A stretch of 64,000 bases of DNA, from positions 56,144,779 through 56,208,778 of the forward strand of contig NC_090319.1 of the NCBI RefSeq assembly GCF_040869045.1, read 5' to 3'. Origin of the DNA: Eurosta solidaginis. Taxonomy: Eukaryota > Arthropoda > Insecta > Diptera > Tephritidae. The notes below the pieces were generated by a model. That model made no database searches and was not told where the DNA came from. It saw only the letters and a program-made list of their open reading frames with translations. The translations under genes and the position numbers were made by a program. Within the stretch, counting starts at the first letter, position 1. Every line of letters begins with the position of its first letter. Positions 11,827-22,632 of the stretch are shown here, piece after piece.

Positions 11827-12128
11827 ATTTCTGTAATTATTTTTTATCTATATTTTTTTTATAATTTTTCATTTTTTTACTTAAGTTCCGTTTGTTATGC
11901 AATTTATATATTTTTTTAAGTTTTTCGTATTTGATAAAATTTATTTTTATTTATTTTTTTGTTGTATTTTTATTATTTGTTTTACTTTTTTCTTCATTAT
12001 TTTCAACAGTTGTATTTTTAATTTTCCTATTATTATATTTTTTTTTTGTTTTGAAGTTTTGCCGAAAATATATGTAAAAACTGTACAGTCAAAATGAATC
12101 AATACATCGTAAATCATAAAAAATATCG

Positions 12129-12299
12129 TTGAGTTAAGCTGGCTCTAGGTCAGGTGTAATAAAAAGACGAGAAGTTCTTGTACAACTGATATATTTCGAT
12201 TACCTTCGGTAATCGTCCTCAGGGCAAATTTATTTTCACGCTGACGCTGGCGTGCGTTATTATACTCCACGAACGATGACTTCGGCCAGCTTAACTCAA
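12129..12299. mobile_element. Short TIR element (171 bp, MITE-like)
   Basis: 15-bp perfect ends TTGAGTTAAGCTGGC and GCCAGCTTAACTCAA. Centrally there is a perfect 8-bp-stem hairpin (CGATTACC..GGTAATCG). No coding capacity and no clear target duplication. Confidence 0.55.
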
Positions 12300-12429
12300 A
12301 GATAAATTATTGAAGGTCACCAAATTAACTTGACATAAAAAATATGATATAAACTTTTTTTTTCAACCTTAGAATTATTTGAAGCTTTTTGGCAACTATT
12401 TTCCAATGGCCTAGTAAATAAAGTAACAT

Positions 12430-13050
12430 ACTTCATGAAAACGAAATGGTATATTAACTTTGTCACGAATCTCAAAATTGTAAGTCCTTGAAGGAAAATA
12501 GGTAGACCCACCAATAAGTATACCGAAATGATCAGGATGAGGAGCTGAGTTGATTCAGTCATGTCCCTCTGTCCGTCTGTCTGTTTGTATGCAAACTGGT
12601 CCCTCAATCTTTGAGATATCTTGATAAAATTTGCTGAGCGGGTATATTTACGTGCCCGATTAGACATTTGTCGGAACCGGCCGGATCGGACCACTATAGC
12701 ATATATCCCCCATACAACCGATTTTTCAGAAAAAAGGCCTTTTGTCTTATCTTCGTCAATTTATCAGATTGAAGCTTCAGGCTTCACCATATGTTTTCGT
12801 ATATAGCAAATATTGTTGTCTGAAAAAATCAAAGAGATCGGTGGTATATATATTATATACCCAACATAAACTTTCATTTCTGCCCCCTTTTTAGCGGCTA
12901 GAAGCTTCAAATTTCATCAAATACTTACGTTTACGTCATAATATTGTTGAGATAAGCGATTCATGGTCGTATCTATTTCATGCAGACCACAAAAAACTTG
13001 AAATTTTGCTTCCTCACACAAAGTACCCACCTATTTTACTTCCTTTATAT
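12430..13050 (+). mobile_element. DINE-like element, family 2
   Basis: Starts around TTCATGAAAACGAAATGGTA, has the run TGTCCGTCTGTCTGTTTG, then GGTCCCTCAATCTTTGAG, a GGAACCGGCCGGATCGGACC block and one 150-bp monomer with 'CCGATCTC'-type sequence. The same family, inverted and with an expanded monomer array, is at 31394-33118. Attribution to DINE/Helentron is by architecture. Confidence 0.6.
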
Positions 13051-13091
13051 TAGGTCGGTTGAATGTTTCTCCGCTTTTCATACAAATCTTG

Positions 13092-13945
13092 CAATCGATT
13101 TTTAAGTAACTTCTCATTGAGCTACAAACGTGAAACTTTACACATAGGTTATAACACCGTGACACGGCAACAAAAGGAAAAAAATTCCGTTAGGTGGCGC
13201 ACGGATCGAAATAATTTGATAAGAATTTGAAAATTTTCAAACCAGCTTTTAAGTAAGTTCTCGATGAGCTAGAGACTTGGAATTTCAAATTGAATTCAGA
13301 GGTTGACAACACGATACAAAAAGATTCGCTAGGGGGCTCATGGACTGAGATATTTAGAAAAATCAAACGGAATTGAGGGAATTTGCGATTGATTTTTATG
13401 TAAGTTCTCATTGAGCTACAACTGTAAAACTTCACAGATAGGATAAGACGCCGAGAAAATCTAAGAAAAGGAGGCAAAAATCCGTTGGGTGGCGCACGGA
13501 TCGAAATATTTAGATAAGAATTTGGAAATTTGGTGTTTTCAGATCGATTTTAAAGTAACTTCTCATTGAGCTACAAACATGAAACCTCAGGGACAGGTTA
13601 AGATACCGTGACAAAGGAACAAAAGGGGAAAAAAATTCCGTTAGGTGGCGCACGGATCGAAAAAATTTGGTAATAATTTGGAAATTTGAAACCGGGTTTT
13701 AAGTAAATTATCGATGAGCTAGAAGCTAAAAGTGTAGAGCTTAATTCAGAGGTCGATGACAGCCGATGACACAATACAAAAAGTTTCGCTAGGGGGCGCA
13801 CGGACTGAAATATTTAGAAATATTAAACGGAACGGAGGGAATTTTGGGATTTATTTGTATATAAGTTCTCATTGAGCTACAAGCGTATAACTTAACAGAT
13901 GGGAAAGACACCGAGAAAGTGTAAGAAAAGGAAAAAAAAAAACTA
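13092..13945 (+). repeat. Two-level tandem repeat (~150-bp units, ~450-bp super-unit)
   Basis: Units share CATTGAGCTACAA or GATGAGCTAGA, then a G(G/C)TAGGGGG(C/T)GCACGGA-like core. Units alternate in three types, and the triplet repeats: TTCCGTTAGGTGGCGCACGG appears at about 13183 and again near 13636. A diverged single unit lies at 54420-54560. Confidence 0.7.
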
Positions 13946-14205
13946 AATTTTTAAGCACATCCTTTATATAAATGGACAAAAATTAGCGAAGAATGTCTCC
14001 TTATATAAATACATATTCATGCTAAACATTGATTTCTAAATTTTGACATAGAAATTGGTTAGAGGTTAGAGTAAGTAAATCGGTGAGCAAATAAACGATT
14101 GCCGTGTGTGGCGGAGGAGGATATGCCAGTCAGGGAGACAGTGTCAGCAATTTATATCAATGCCACAGGCGAAAGGCAATGCTAAGAGATATTGATGTTG
14201 ATTCC

Positions 14206-14612
14206 TATTTATTTATTTATTTATTTCAAAGTAAATCTGGGACAAATTAAAATATCCTTACAAACTATTTACAAATTATTAGCTTAAATATCATCTACCA
14301 CATCAAATCATTTAGTATAAGTTTAAACTTTGATTTATTTACTGAAAAATCAATTTCCCTGGCATTAGTAAGAAGATTGAATTCCTTCAATGCCCTAGCA
14401 ATAGGCGAATTAGCGACATATGTCGTTCTGGCTCTATCCAATAAAAAAATATCATGATTTCGAAGTGTTCTAGATGGTATATTGAAGCGAATACGCTCCA
14501 AAAGAAACGGCGAGTCAATCGTGCCCCCTATCAAATCATAAATAAATGTCAGCGCTAGAAAAGATCTTCTACTATCCAGAGACTTCAGCCTTATAAGTAG
14601 ACATCTAGAGTA
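14206..14612 (-). pseudogene. LINE ORF2 C-terminal fragment with (AAATA)n tail
   Basis: Minus strand: 79 open residues (14534-14295) with the end-of-ORF2 signature '..SPFLLERIRFNIPSRTLR..' and '..ANSPIARALKEFNLL', as in CR1/Jockey-group LINEs without an RNase H domain. The element ends at 14206-14226 in tandem AAATA, a LINE-type tail. 5'-truncated insertion into the duplicated segment; not functional. Clade is inferred from C-terminal resemblance only. Confidence 0.7.
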
Positions 14613-15726
14613 GTATAACGAATATACAACTAAAGCGGAACAACAAACAAAAAGTTGCTAAAGGCTAAATTTTGAAGGAATATTAACAGGACTAAATTGT
14701 TTTTTTTTTTTTTCCAATGGATGCGCAACTTTATAGTTTTGCGTTGTGAGCCAAAATATATTTCCTTGGTTCATTTGCAATTCATATGAAAATTTGCAAA
14801 ATCTTTTATGTGCTTTCGGATTCGATTTGCTTTCGCGTTACTATTTTGATTCTAATTTCGATACCGGTTTCTGTTTCGATCCCGGCTTCGGCTCGTTTGC
14901 GGTTTCAATTACATGTCGGGATTTGGTTCTGTTTCTGGTTTTTTTTTTAGTTCCTGTTGGGATCCGTTTTCAGTTATGGTTACGAAATCAGATTCAGACC
15001 CCGTTTTAGTTTAGTTAATGGTCTCAGTTTTGCTTCCGATTCCGGACCCAGTTTGGATTTCTGTTTCACTACCGATCTTGGTTTTGGTTCCCGCTTCAGA
15101 TACGGTTGAAATTGTGGTATTGAATTTAAGTTTGGTCTTTGGTTGCATTTTCATTTTGGTTCAGGTTTCGGACTCGCATCCTGTTTTGGTTTTGGTTATG
15201 GTCTCCGTGCTGTTTTGGAATTTCTAGCCTTTTGATTTCAAGCATCAGCAGTGTTTTTAATTAGTCATGAACTAAAATGGTTGGCCCTTTTGCATTTACC
15301 CAACAATGTCTTGATCAGTGGCGGGCAAACCAATACAGTTGTACTTATTTTTAAGTTTTTTGACAAACTCCTAAAAAAATTTGTGTTTCCTATGTTTGCA
15401 ATATCTGCGTTATAAAATTTAGCATGTAAAATTAGTCTGCTGCCAGCCGCAAGCCAGCAGTCACCAGTGAATAGTTAAATTACTAAACAAGCGCTATGAG
15501 TAAATATTTAATTTATTTGATTTACCCTCATGCCTCACTCCCACCTTTCATGCTGCTAGTGGCCAGCCAACGCCTAAAGTGTACTAATTCTGCAACTAAC
15601 AAATAATTAAGCAATACTTAGACACAGAGAGGGGCAGTAGACGGACAAAAAGTTGTTTGCGCTTTTGATTAATATTTATTTTTATATTAAAAATATAAAT
15701 AAAAAAATAAATTATTAAGAATTCCT

Positions 15727-15805
15727 GAGCTTAACACCGGCTAGTGGTTAAGGCAACTGCAGTTTCACCGTGTGATTCGCGGTTCGAATCTCTGTGAAAT
15801 TTTTG
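15727..15805 (+). mobile_element. tRNA-like SINE head
   Basis: Contains an A-box-like TAGTGGTTAAGGC and B box CGGTTCGAATCTC, spaced as in a tRNA, with a T run after. The copy at 39661-39740 matches except for a few substitutions. A real tRNA gene is unlikely: the acceptor stem does not close. Confidence 0.5.
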
Positions 15806-15959
15806 ATAACAAGGTATAATCGAAACAGCTGTCACCTTGTCCGTCCTGATGTCACGTTGTTTAAATTTTTCCCAAATTATTAAATAAATTATAAATTAAA
15901 AATTGCTTCAAATAAATGTTTTCAAACACTTAAGGCAATAAGGGCAATCCCCGCTTAAC

Positions 15960-16600
15960 TCATATAAATACGTTTTCGTTTTTTGATTGGGCATTTTTTA
16001 AAAAACAAGTGCAATAAATTAAATTAACTCGTATTAAATGAGCATTACATATGGTGTAATAAATAATTTTTCTAATTTTAATTGGTCATATAGGTTGGGC
16101 TAGCTGAAACTTAAGCTAGCCCAACCCTCGATATTTTTCAAAGAACACGTGTAATAAATTTAATTAATCGGTATTAAACTAGCATTAAACATTTGCAATT
16201 TGGTACGGTCTCGTTTTTGGATTGGGCTAGAAATGTTGAGCTAGCTTAAGAGACCTGTTGCATTGGCAGACAATACCTTAAATCAACTTAAAAAACCAAT
16301 ATTTTCTTCTAATTAGAACTTTTTTTATTAACAATGATATTTTAATTAACGTACGAAACGGCTGCTTATTAAATTTAAGCATATTTAAACGTAAGAATAA
16401 CACCCTTATGAAAATGACTTTGTATCCATGCTGTGTTTCTATACTCTAATTAGAATACCATTGTTAACAATAATACGTTCTAATTCGAAAAACATAATAA
16501 TTTGTTCAGTTGGTTTAAGATATTGTTTGCCAATTCAACTTCCCTTTTTTGTAGATACAAAAAAAAATTTTTACAGAATTTCTTTCTTTCAGTTAGCTTT
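15960..16600 (+). mobile_element. Fold-back element with GGGCTAGCTTAAG arms
   Basis: Short palindromes such as GGTTGGGCTAGC..GCTAGCCCAACC (16093-16126) and long A/T-rich arms ('TTTAAACGTAAGAAT', 'GGATACAAAGTCA' on the other strand). The same arms form a full palindrome at 42424-43225, and a fragment lies at 21378-21500. Non-coding. Confidence 0.6.
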
Positions 16601-16636
16601 TGTCACAGAAAAAAACATAGGGTTGTTTTCCTAAGA

Positions 16637-18290
16637 ATCCAGCTATTAGGAGTGATACAACTGTCAGATCTAGAAGCAGCAAGTGGCATGGGTCAATTGC
16701 CATAAGTGGAAAGTGCCTTGCAACGATTAGTTCTTTGATGGATCGGGCGCTTCGGGATATTCATACCTGGGCATCTAATGTCGGGTTGAAAGTCAATGCG
16801 GAGAAGACGGATATGGTTTTGTTTAAAAAGAGGTACAAGGTCCCAAATTGGACCAGGCCTAAGTTGGTAGGGGTGACCTTACAGGAGAAACCTTGCACAA
16901 AATATCTAGGAATCATCCTAGACAGTAAGCTGTCATGGAAGCTCAACGTGGAGGAGAGGGTCAAGAAGGCCTCAACGGCACTCTATGCATATAAAAGAAT
17001 GCTGGGATGTACGTGGGGCTTATCGCCCTCTCTTTCTCATTGGGTTTTTACAGCGATTGTAAGCCCTATTCTATACTATGGAGTTCTTGTTTGGTGGAAA
17101 GCCACACAAAAAACAACATACCTCAAAAATTAGAGGGTGTATGCAGACTATCGATGCTTAGCATTACGGGAGCCCTGAAAACAACCTCGACGGCTGCACT
17201 GTATGCCATTCTGCATATTCCACCTGTAGACCTGGTAGCAAAGAACAAAGCATTAACAACCGCACTCAGGCTCGGTGCCTCGCGGCAGCTTGAGCGCCGA
17301 CCATATGGCCATAGTAGTATAGCGTCATCAATCACAAGACGAACAGACTACCTGATTCCCTATCTGCGCTTCGAGGAAGATCTTAAGGCCACAATAGAGG
17401 TGGACGGTTGGCGCAAGGGTGCGCAAATGGCGGAAGAGGCGATACATTTGTACACAAATGGTTCCAAAGTAGTGGAAGGAGTAGGGTCTGCGGTATACTG
17501 TGCTGATCCGGAAATAAGCAGATCCTACAGGCTGCCGGATTACTGTAGCGTTTTCCAAGCGGAAATATTAGCCGTAACCAAAGCAGTAGAACCCCTGAAA
17601 GAGAATAGCTTAAGCTGCAACCGTGTTAACTTTTATATTGACAGTCAAGTAGCAATTATGGCAATAATCTCGCATAGCACAGCATCTAAATGCGTGTTAG
17701 AGTGTAAGCAGTCTCTGGAGAGAATCGGGACACGGAGAAGCATACATCTATACTGGGTCCCAGGGCATATGGGAATAGATGGGAATGAAAAAGCAGACGA
17801 ACTAGCTAAAAAGGGCGCATCCCTTGAAGCTTGCTCCGTAGACGTCCCAATTAGACTGGGCGAGATTAAGCGAAGGCGAGAGGTGCACATGATCGACCAA
17901 GCGGGAAAGGCGTGTGTTCAAGCGCGGGGATGTAAAGTGTCGAAGATTATGTGTAGGTCTTACAACCTTAGACTAACAAAGTTGCTTCTATCATTAAAAA
18001 GATAGGACTGTAGACTCATGACGGGTATTCTGACTGGACACTGCCTTCTGGCGTCACATGCCTTTAAATTAGGCTTGGTCAGTGATAGCAGATGTAGGAA
18101 GTGCGGGTTGGAGGAGGAAACGATCGAGCACGTTCTGTGCTCGTGCCCCGCACTTGCCAGGCTAAGACTCCAGCTAGGGGTGATACAGCTGTCAGATCTA
18201 GAAGCAGTAAGTGGCTTAAGTCCTACGAAGCTTCTAGTATTTGCCAAGATGACGGAGTCATTTTGTAACATAGGTCCTTGTTTTTGATAG
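16637..18290 (+). pseudogene. I/LOA/R1-type LINE ORF2: RT end, RNase H and zinc knuckle
   Basis: Broken 3' half of a non-LTR retrotransposon polymerase. From about 16697: the RT C-terminal region ('..VNAEKTDMVLF..', '..CTKYLGIILDSKLSW..'). A 1-base shift occurs in the A-rich stretch near 17105-17130. Then comes an RNase H domain (17440-17830) with LYTNGSK (first Asp now Asn), FQAEILAV, FYIDSQ and NEKADELAKKG. An in-frame TAG follows at 18003-18005. Last is a Cys/His knuckle (CRKCG..EHVLCSC). The catalytic YADD part is missing. Oddly, 16637-16690 encodes the C-terminal bit (GVIQLSDLEAASG) also found at 18168-18220, so the copy starts with a piece of another copy's end. Clade uncertain; RNase H excludes plain Jockey/CR1 types. 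Confidence 0.85.
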
Positions 18291-18545
18291 GGTTTTTCAG
18301 TGTGGTCGTTAAAACAAACTTCTGGTAACACTACGGACTCAATCAGTCTATGTGAGGTCCTCATGGACCGGTCAGTTCAACCTAAGCTAGTAAATTTTTA
18401 GTATTTGCCAAGAAGACGGACTTTTTTATAACATAGGTGCTGGTTCGTGATAAGGGTTTTTAGTTTGGTCGTTAAACAAACTTCTGGTACCACTATGAAC
18501 TCATTCAGTCTATGTGGGGTTCTCAAGGACCGGTCCTTTCAACCT
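18225..18545 (+). repeat. LINE 3' UTR with internal tandem duplication
   Basis: Two copies of a ~155-bp unit (..GTATTTGCCAAGA..GACGG..GGTCGTTAAA..ACTTCTGGTA..CAGTCTATGTG..GACCGGTC..TTCAACCTAA). The LINE ends at CCTAACCTAGCTAACCT. An inverted copy of the unit is at 42237-42345. Confidence 0.7.
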
Positions 18546-18554
18546 AACCTAGCT

Positions 18555-18870
18555 AACCTTTCCCGTCTCTTAAATTTCTTTTTTAGACCCTAGAAGAAGC
18601 TAATTCACTGAATCTGATTATTTGTCAGCTGAATCCTTTTGTGCGTCCATCTGGTTGAATTATATTGGTGTATCATTAACAGTTCCTGCGATTCTTTCAA
18701 CACCTACTTTCCAATTTCCTGCATACAGCTTGGCATAATTTCTCCTCGACCAATTTTCTAATTTTCCGAAGATACCAGGTATTTGCTGGTAAATTTTTAT
18801 TTCTGAGGTTTAAAGAACTAATGATGAAGTGTTCAAGTAACAGCATAGAATGCTAATATTTTTATACTCA
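18555..18870 (+). repeat. Segment shared, inverted, with 41955-42235
   Basis: Contains GTGCGTCCATCTGGTTGAAT and GATACCAGGTATTTGCTGG. It lies between the LINE 3' UTR and a DINE head, as it does in the inverted locus, so the three-part composite moved or was copied as one unit. Confidence 0.7.
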
Positions 18871-19005
18871 GCGTGCTTTGCACACAGAGTATATTAATTT
18901 TGATTGGATAACGGTTGGTTGTACAGGTATAAAGGAATAGAGATAGATAAAAAAAAATTTGATTATGCTATATCCGTCCCACATAGAGGTATTTGAGCAA
19001 TCTGG
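18871..19005 (+). mobile_element. DINE-like family 1 head fragment (copy O)
   Basis: TATACTCAGCGTGCTTTGCA, then GGATAACGGTTGGTTGTACA, then ATCCGTCCC. Only the first ~135 bp remain. Confidence 0.65.
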
Positions 19006-19489
19006 GCGGCCAAAATTATTTTTTGGATTTAAGTAGTTTAATTATGTTACTCATGGTGATTTCAGTTATATTTAACTTTTTATTTTATTTTATTATACAT
19101 GCAGTGGTCCAAAAAAGTCTACGAACATTCTAGTATAATAAAGTGCAACTTACAAGCAGATCGCACGTTCCGCTGATTTTTGCATTTATTTTTATATGCT
19201 TGACATCGAGAATTCTAACACAATTTATTAAGTAATTATCAAAAAAATTGAAGTCTGCGGAAAAATTGTGAATTTCTATACACGACAAAAAAATGTTATG
19301 GTCTTTTCTTTTCTACACGAAAATGTCGCCTTCACGCAAACCCTTCAAAAAGTTGTGTTCTGTTGTAAAATCAGCTTAGCCTCAATAGAGGGCATCATTA
19401 TCTTTTCTCAACAACCTACCCCTAAAAATGGCCAAAAATGCAACATTACTTGCCCTTACTGCCATTGATGGTGCAGAAAACAGCCCTGT

Positions 19490-20918
19490 CAATTAGCTGA
19501 TGAATCACACAAAGCTGAAGCGAATGCTATATATGTACGTATCAAGGAGCAAAAGAGTACAAATCTCAGGAGGCGTCCCACAGGGATTTGTTCTCGGTCC
19601 AACGCTTTGGAATGTAATGTATGACGGGGTGCTAAAGATTGATCTACCAGAAAACACGCAAATTGTGGGATATGCTGATGATATTGCAGTGGCAGTAGTG
19701 CCGAAGAAACTGGACCTGCTTCAAGCATTATGTAATGACGCCGTAGCAAGAATAAAGGAATGGCTGACCAATACGGGACTGGAGTTGGCTAGCCAAAAGA
19801 CGGAAGTGGTATTAGTGAGCTCCAAACGGTCGGCGAACGAGTTAGTCTTAACTGTCGGGGATCACCAAATGACCTCGAAGGATTCCTTAAAATACTTAGG
19901 AGTGCACATTGACTCTAAGTTAACTTTCAAAGGGCACTTATGAGCGGTGGGGGAGAAAATTACCACGGTTAATGGACCACTTATGCGAATGTTGCCTAAC
20001 ATTGGTGGTCCGAGCGAAGCTACACGTCAGCTATTGTCCACAGTAACCAGCTCAATAATATTATACGCAGCACCAGTGTGGTATGGATCTAAACAGACCC
20101 ATCAAAAATATATATTAGCAGCGTACCGACTTGCTTCTTTAAGAATAGCAAGTGCTTATCGGACGGTGTCCGACGACGCGATCCTGGTTCTAACCCGGAA
20201 AATCCCAATGAACTTACTGGCAAGCGAAATGGCCGATCTGTATAACACTAATATCGAGCGACCATCTGAAGAAGACAAGAAAAGAGCAAGGACACAAACA
20301 ATAGTTAAGTGGCAAGAACGGTGGGAGGCCTCGAGTAAAGGGCGTTGGACTTTCACACTAGTTTGGAACGTAGCTCAATGGAATGAGCGGAAGCACGGCG
20401 AACTGAAATACCATCTCACGCAGATAATGAGTGGACATGGCGGTTTCAAAGAGTATTTATGGAAGCGTTGGATAGAGGAAGATCCCCATTTCCCAATGTG
20501 TACCACGGAGTTAGAAAACGCAGAACACGTCATGTTCCACTGCCCTCGTTTCCACGAAGAAAGACTCACCTTGCATGGAGTCTTTGGGGAGGAACCTATC
20601 ACGAGAAATTTAGTATCACATATGTGCAACAGGAAAGAGTGCTGGACTGCAGTGAGCAAAATGGCATTTATAGTAATGACACGCCTGATGGATGCTGAGA
20701 GGGAGCGCAGAGAAATGCGCATGCGAAGCAGTGGCGATTAAATGGACACTCAGAGCAAATAGCGGTAACCTGGACGCAGGGATAACAGTAGGCTCTTAAA
20801 AAATTAGAAATATGGAACGCCACCCTGAAGTAATGTGAAAGTGGCGGACACACGGTTGCTGCGACAGCAGCAATTATGGTGCATTAGGCATTTTTCAGCT
20901 TCCCCGCAAAAAAAAAAT
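19490..20918 (+). mobile_element. R1-like LINE, 5'-truncated
   Basis: Holds the coding remnant at 19500-20741, a 3' UTR and an A-rich tail near 20910-20918 followed by (AT)n. 5' truncation inside the RT domain is typical of target-primed insertion. The clade is judged from the RT wording and the absence of RNase H. Confidence 0.75.
19500..20741 (+). pseudogene. R1-type reverse transcriptase C-terminal half
   Basis: One frame of 414 codons broken by a single TGA at 19941-19943. It begins in RT just before GGVPQGFVLGPTLWN, has the active-site block GYADDIAV, then the thumb region (DSLKYLGVHIDSKL). After the stop come the connection region and a Cys/His motif near the end (CTTELENAEHVMFHCPRFHEE). 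The RT motif order and the absent RNase H suggest the R1 group. The upstream half (endonuclease and RT fingers) is missing, so it is dead. The single stop and otherwise clean frame suggest a fairly young copy. Confidence 0.85.
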
Positions 20919-21377
20919 ATATATATATATGTACGTATATGTCTCATCATGCCTCACTCAAAAGCAATTTGCGATCACAGTTGACAGCGAACAACCACAC
21001 GAACTGCATTTTTTGGTAAAAATGGTTACAATTTTTGTTATTTTCAAGTCATGCAGGGTGGCACTGAACATTTTAAGTGGCTATAATTTCACAGGGCGAA
21101 GTGAGAATCTTAAAAATGTTTGCCGCTGAAAGTGACGACATTTTGGTGTAGAAAATAAATCACCATTAGTCATCGATTGCAGTTTTTGGGGTACTATGGC
21201 CAAATAGATCTAGGATTCGGTATCAGCACATTGATTCACCAAACAAGATCAAATTCTACAAATGCGTTTTTAAACGTGAGAATAACGTCCAAACTGAGTT
21301 TCATAAAAATCAGACATCTTTTAATATAACCGCCACAAGAGTAAGGGGCGTGGCGCGGTACCAATCATCACCATATT
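20919..21377. other. Non-genic interval
   Basis: An (AT)n run then unremarkable sequence. No coding frame supported. Confidence 0.5.
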
Positions 21378-21500
21378 GCAGATCTCTTAAGCTAGCCCAA
21401 TTTTTTCAGCCCAATCAAAAAACGAGACCGTACTAAATTGCACAACATTTAATACTAATTTAGTACCGGTTAATTAAATTTATTACACCTGTAAAGAAAT
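21378..21500 (-). mobile_element. Fold-back arm fragment
   Basis: 'CTCTTAAGCTAGCCCAA' and 'AAAACGAGACCGTACTAAAT' match, inverted, the arms at 16100-16260 and 42780-42920. Confidence 0.6.
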
Positions 21501-21520
21501 TACACTTGTTGAGAAAAAAT

Positions 21521-22480
21521 TTGTCCTTTCCTCGCGGTTTACATAATTTGGCACTAGATAGCTACATGGCGAAGCAGCGTCACCTATCTTTGAAAAAATC
21601 GTTTGATCAATGGTTAGTGCCCAAACTAAACAAATTAGCCATCATCCGGTGAGTTTTCTAGCACCGTATCACGCTCCATTCTCATGGGAACGCTCTTCAG
21701 AAGCAGTTTCTGAAATCTTGTATATATGCATTGTGATAGGCAGATGCCACTGTTGTGTTTCATTCCACACATAAAAGGCCAGTCAGATAAGAATTTTGAT
21801 GCAGCATGGTGCGCTGAGAGATGATAGGTATGTATTGCATGAGGAGCGACAAATATACAAATAGCGTATCACCAGCGCTATCTGACATGAGAAAGTAGCG
21901 TACTTTCAAATTTTCTTGCAAACAAAGCATAAGAAGAATTTGTTTTGGCTATGCGTGTTTCCAGACTTGGCAAGTGAAATTATTTTTCCCACTCGTTGGT
22001 ACTTTTCTAACATTTTTTACAATTAAAATTCCCACTCGTTGGTACTTTTCAAACATTTTTTACAATTAAAAACTGCATTTTAACAAATGAATAGGAGAAA
22101 AAATATGTTAGCAAGTATTTTTCTAATACAGGCAGCGACATCTATTTTTGAAAAATTCGGTTTATTAAAGATAGCGTGTCCCAACTAAAAGAATCAAATT
22201 ATCTAGCTAACAAATCAAAATAAGCCATCATCCAGTGAGTTTTCTAGCTCCATATCACGCTCAATTCTCACGAGAATGCTCTGGATCATTGGGAGACTTG
22301 AGAAGCAGAGGTCGTGATATTCTTGTACATGAGTTGTTAGACAGATGTCGCCATTGTATCTCATTTAACACGGCTAAATGCCAAGCAGTGCCATCTATTT
22401 TTGAAAAAAGGAGGTTTATTAAAGGCAGCGTTGCAAAACACAAAAGATAAGAAACTAACAAATTATCTGGCTCACAAATT
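21521..22480 (+). repeat. Diverged dispersed repeat cluster
   Basis: 'GCCATCATCC(G/A)GTGAGTTTTC' occurs at about 21641 and 22223. 'TTTACATAATTTGGCACTA' at 21539 recurs at 24481 with the same downstream text (GTCCAAACTAAGCAAATTA-like). 'CCCACTCGTTGGTACTTTTC' is tandem near 21989 and 22031. Likely decayed copies of one non-autonomous element. No gene. Confidence 0.5.
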
Positions 22481-22632
22481 GAACCGACCTCTATCTGGAT
22501 TTATCTGGCTTAAATCATTGTTGTTGCATTTACATGCAAAATTAGTTATCTCGCTCAGGATCCTTGCGACGGGATGATGGCTATTGACATATATCTAGAT
22601 TTACCTCGCTTCATTCATTAGTTGTGTTTTTT

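Larger units (their letters stand above)
14068..15805 (+). repeat. Segmental direct duplication, copy 1 (partner 38370-39745)
   Basis: Shares 'CGATTGCCGTGTGTGGCGGA', 'CAATGCCACAGGCGAAAGGC', 'AACTAAAGCGGAACAACAAA' and the SINE-like end with the 38-kb copy, in the same order and strand. Copy 1 is split by a LINE 3' fragment at 14206-14612 that copy 2 lacks, so the LINE arrived in copy 1 after duplication. The region 14820-15230 consists of degenerate GGTTTCG/TTTTGGTT-type hexamer-like repeats, which generate false ORFs. Confidence 0.85.

Noticed and set aside
14746..15227. Two frames in the duplicated segment (also 38678-39158) as genes
   Set aside because: Sequence is degenerate hexamer-like (GGTTTCG/TTTTGG) repeats; frames are open because of repetition and differ between copies by shifts.
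15727..15805. Functional tRNA gene
   Set aside because: A- and B-box-like motifs are present, but the acceptor stem does not pair and the sequence recurs as a repeat.
17007..18005. LINE RNase H region as a host gene
   Set aside because: It is the continuation, after a one-base shift, of the upstream RT frame and ends in a premature TAG followed in frame by the usual zinc-knuckle end.
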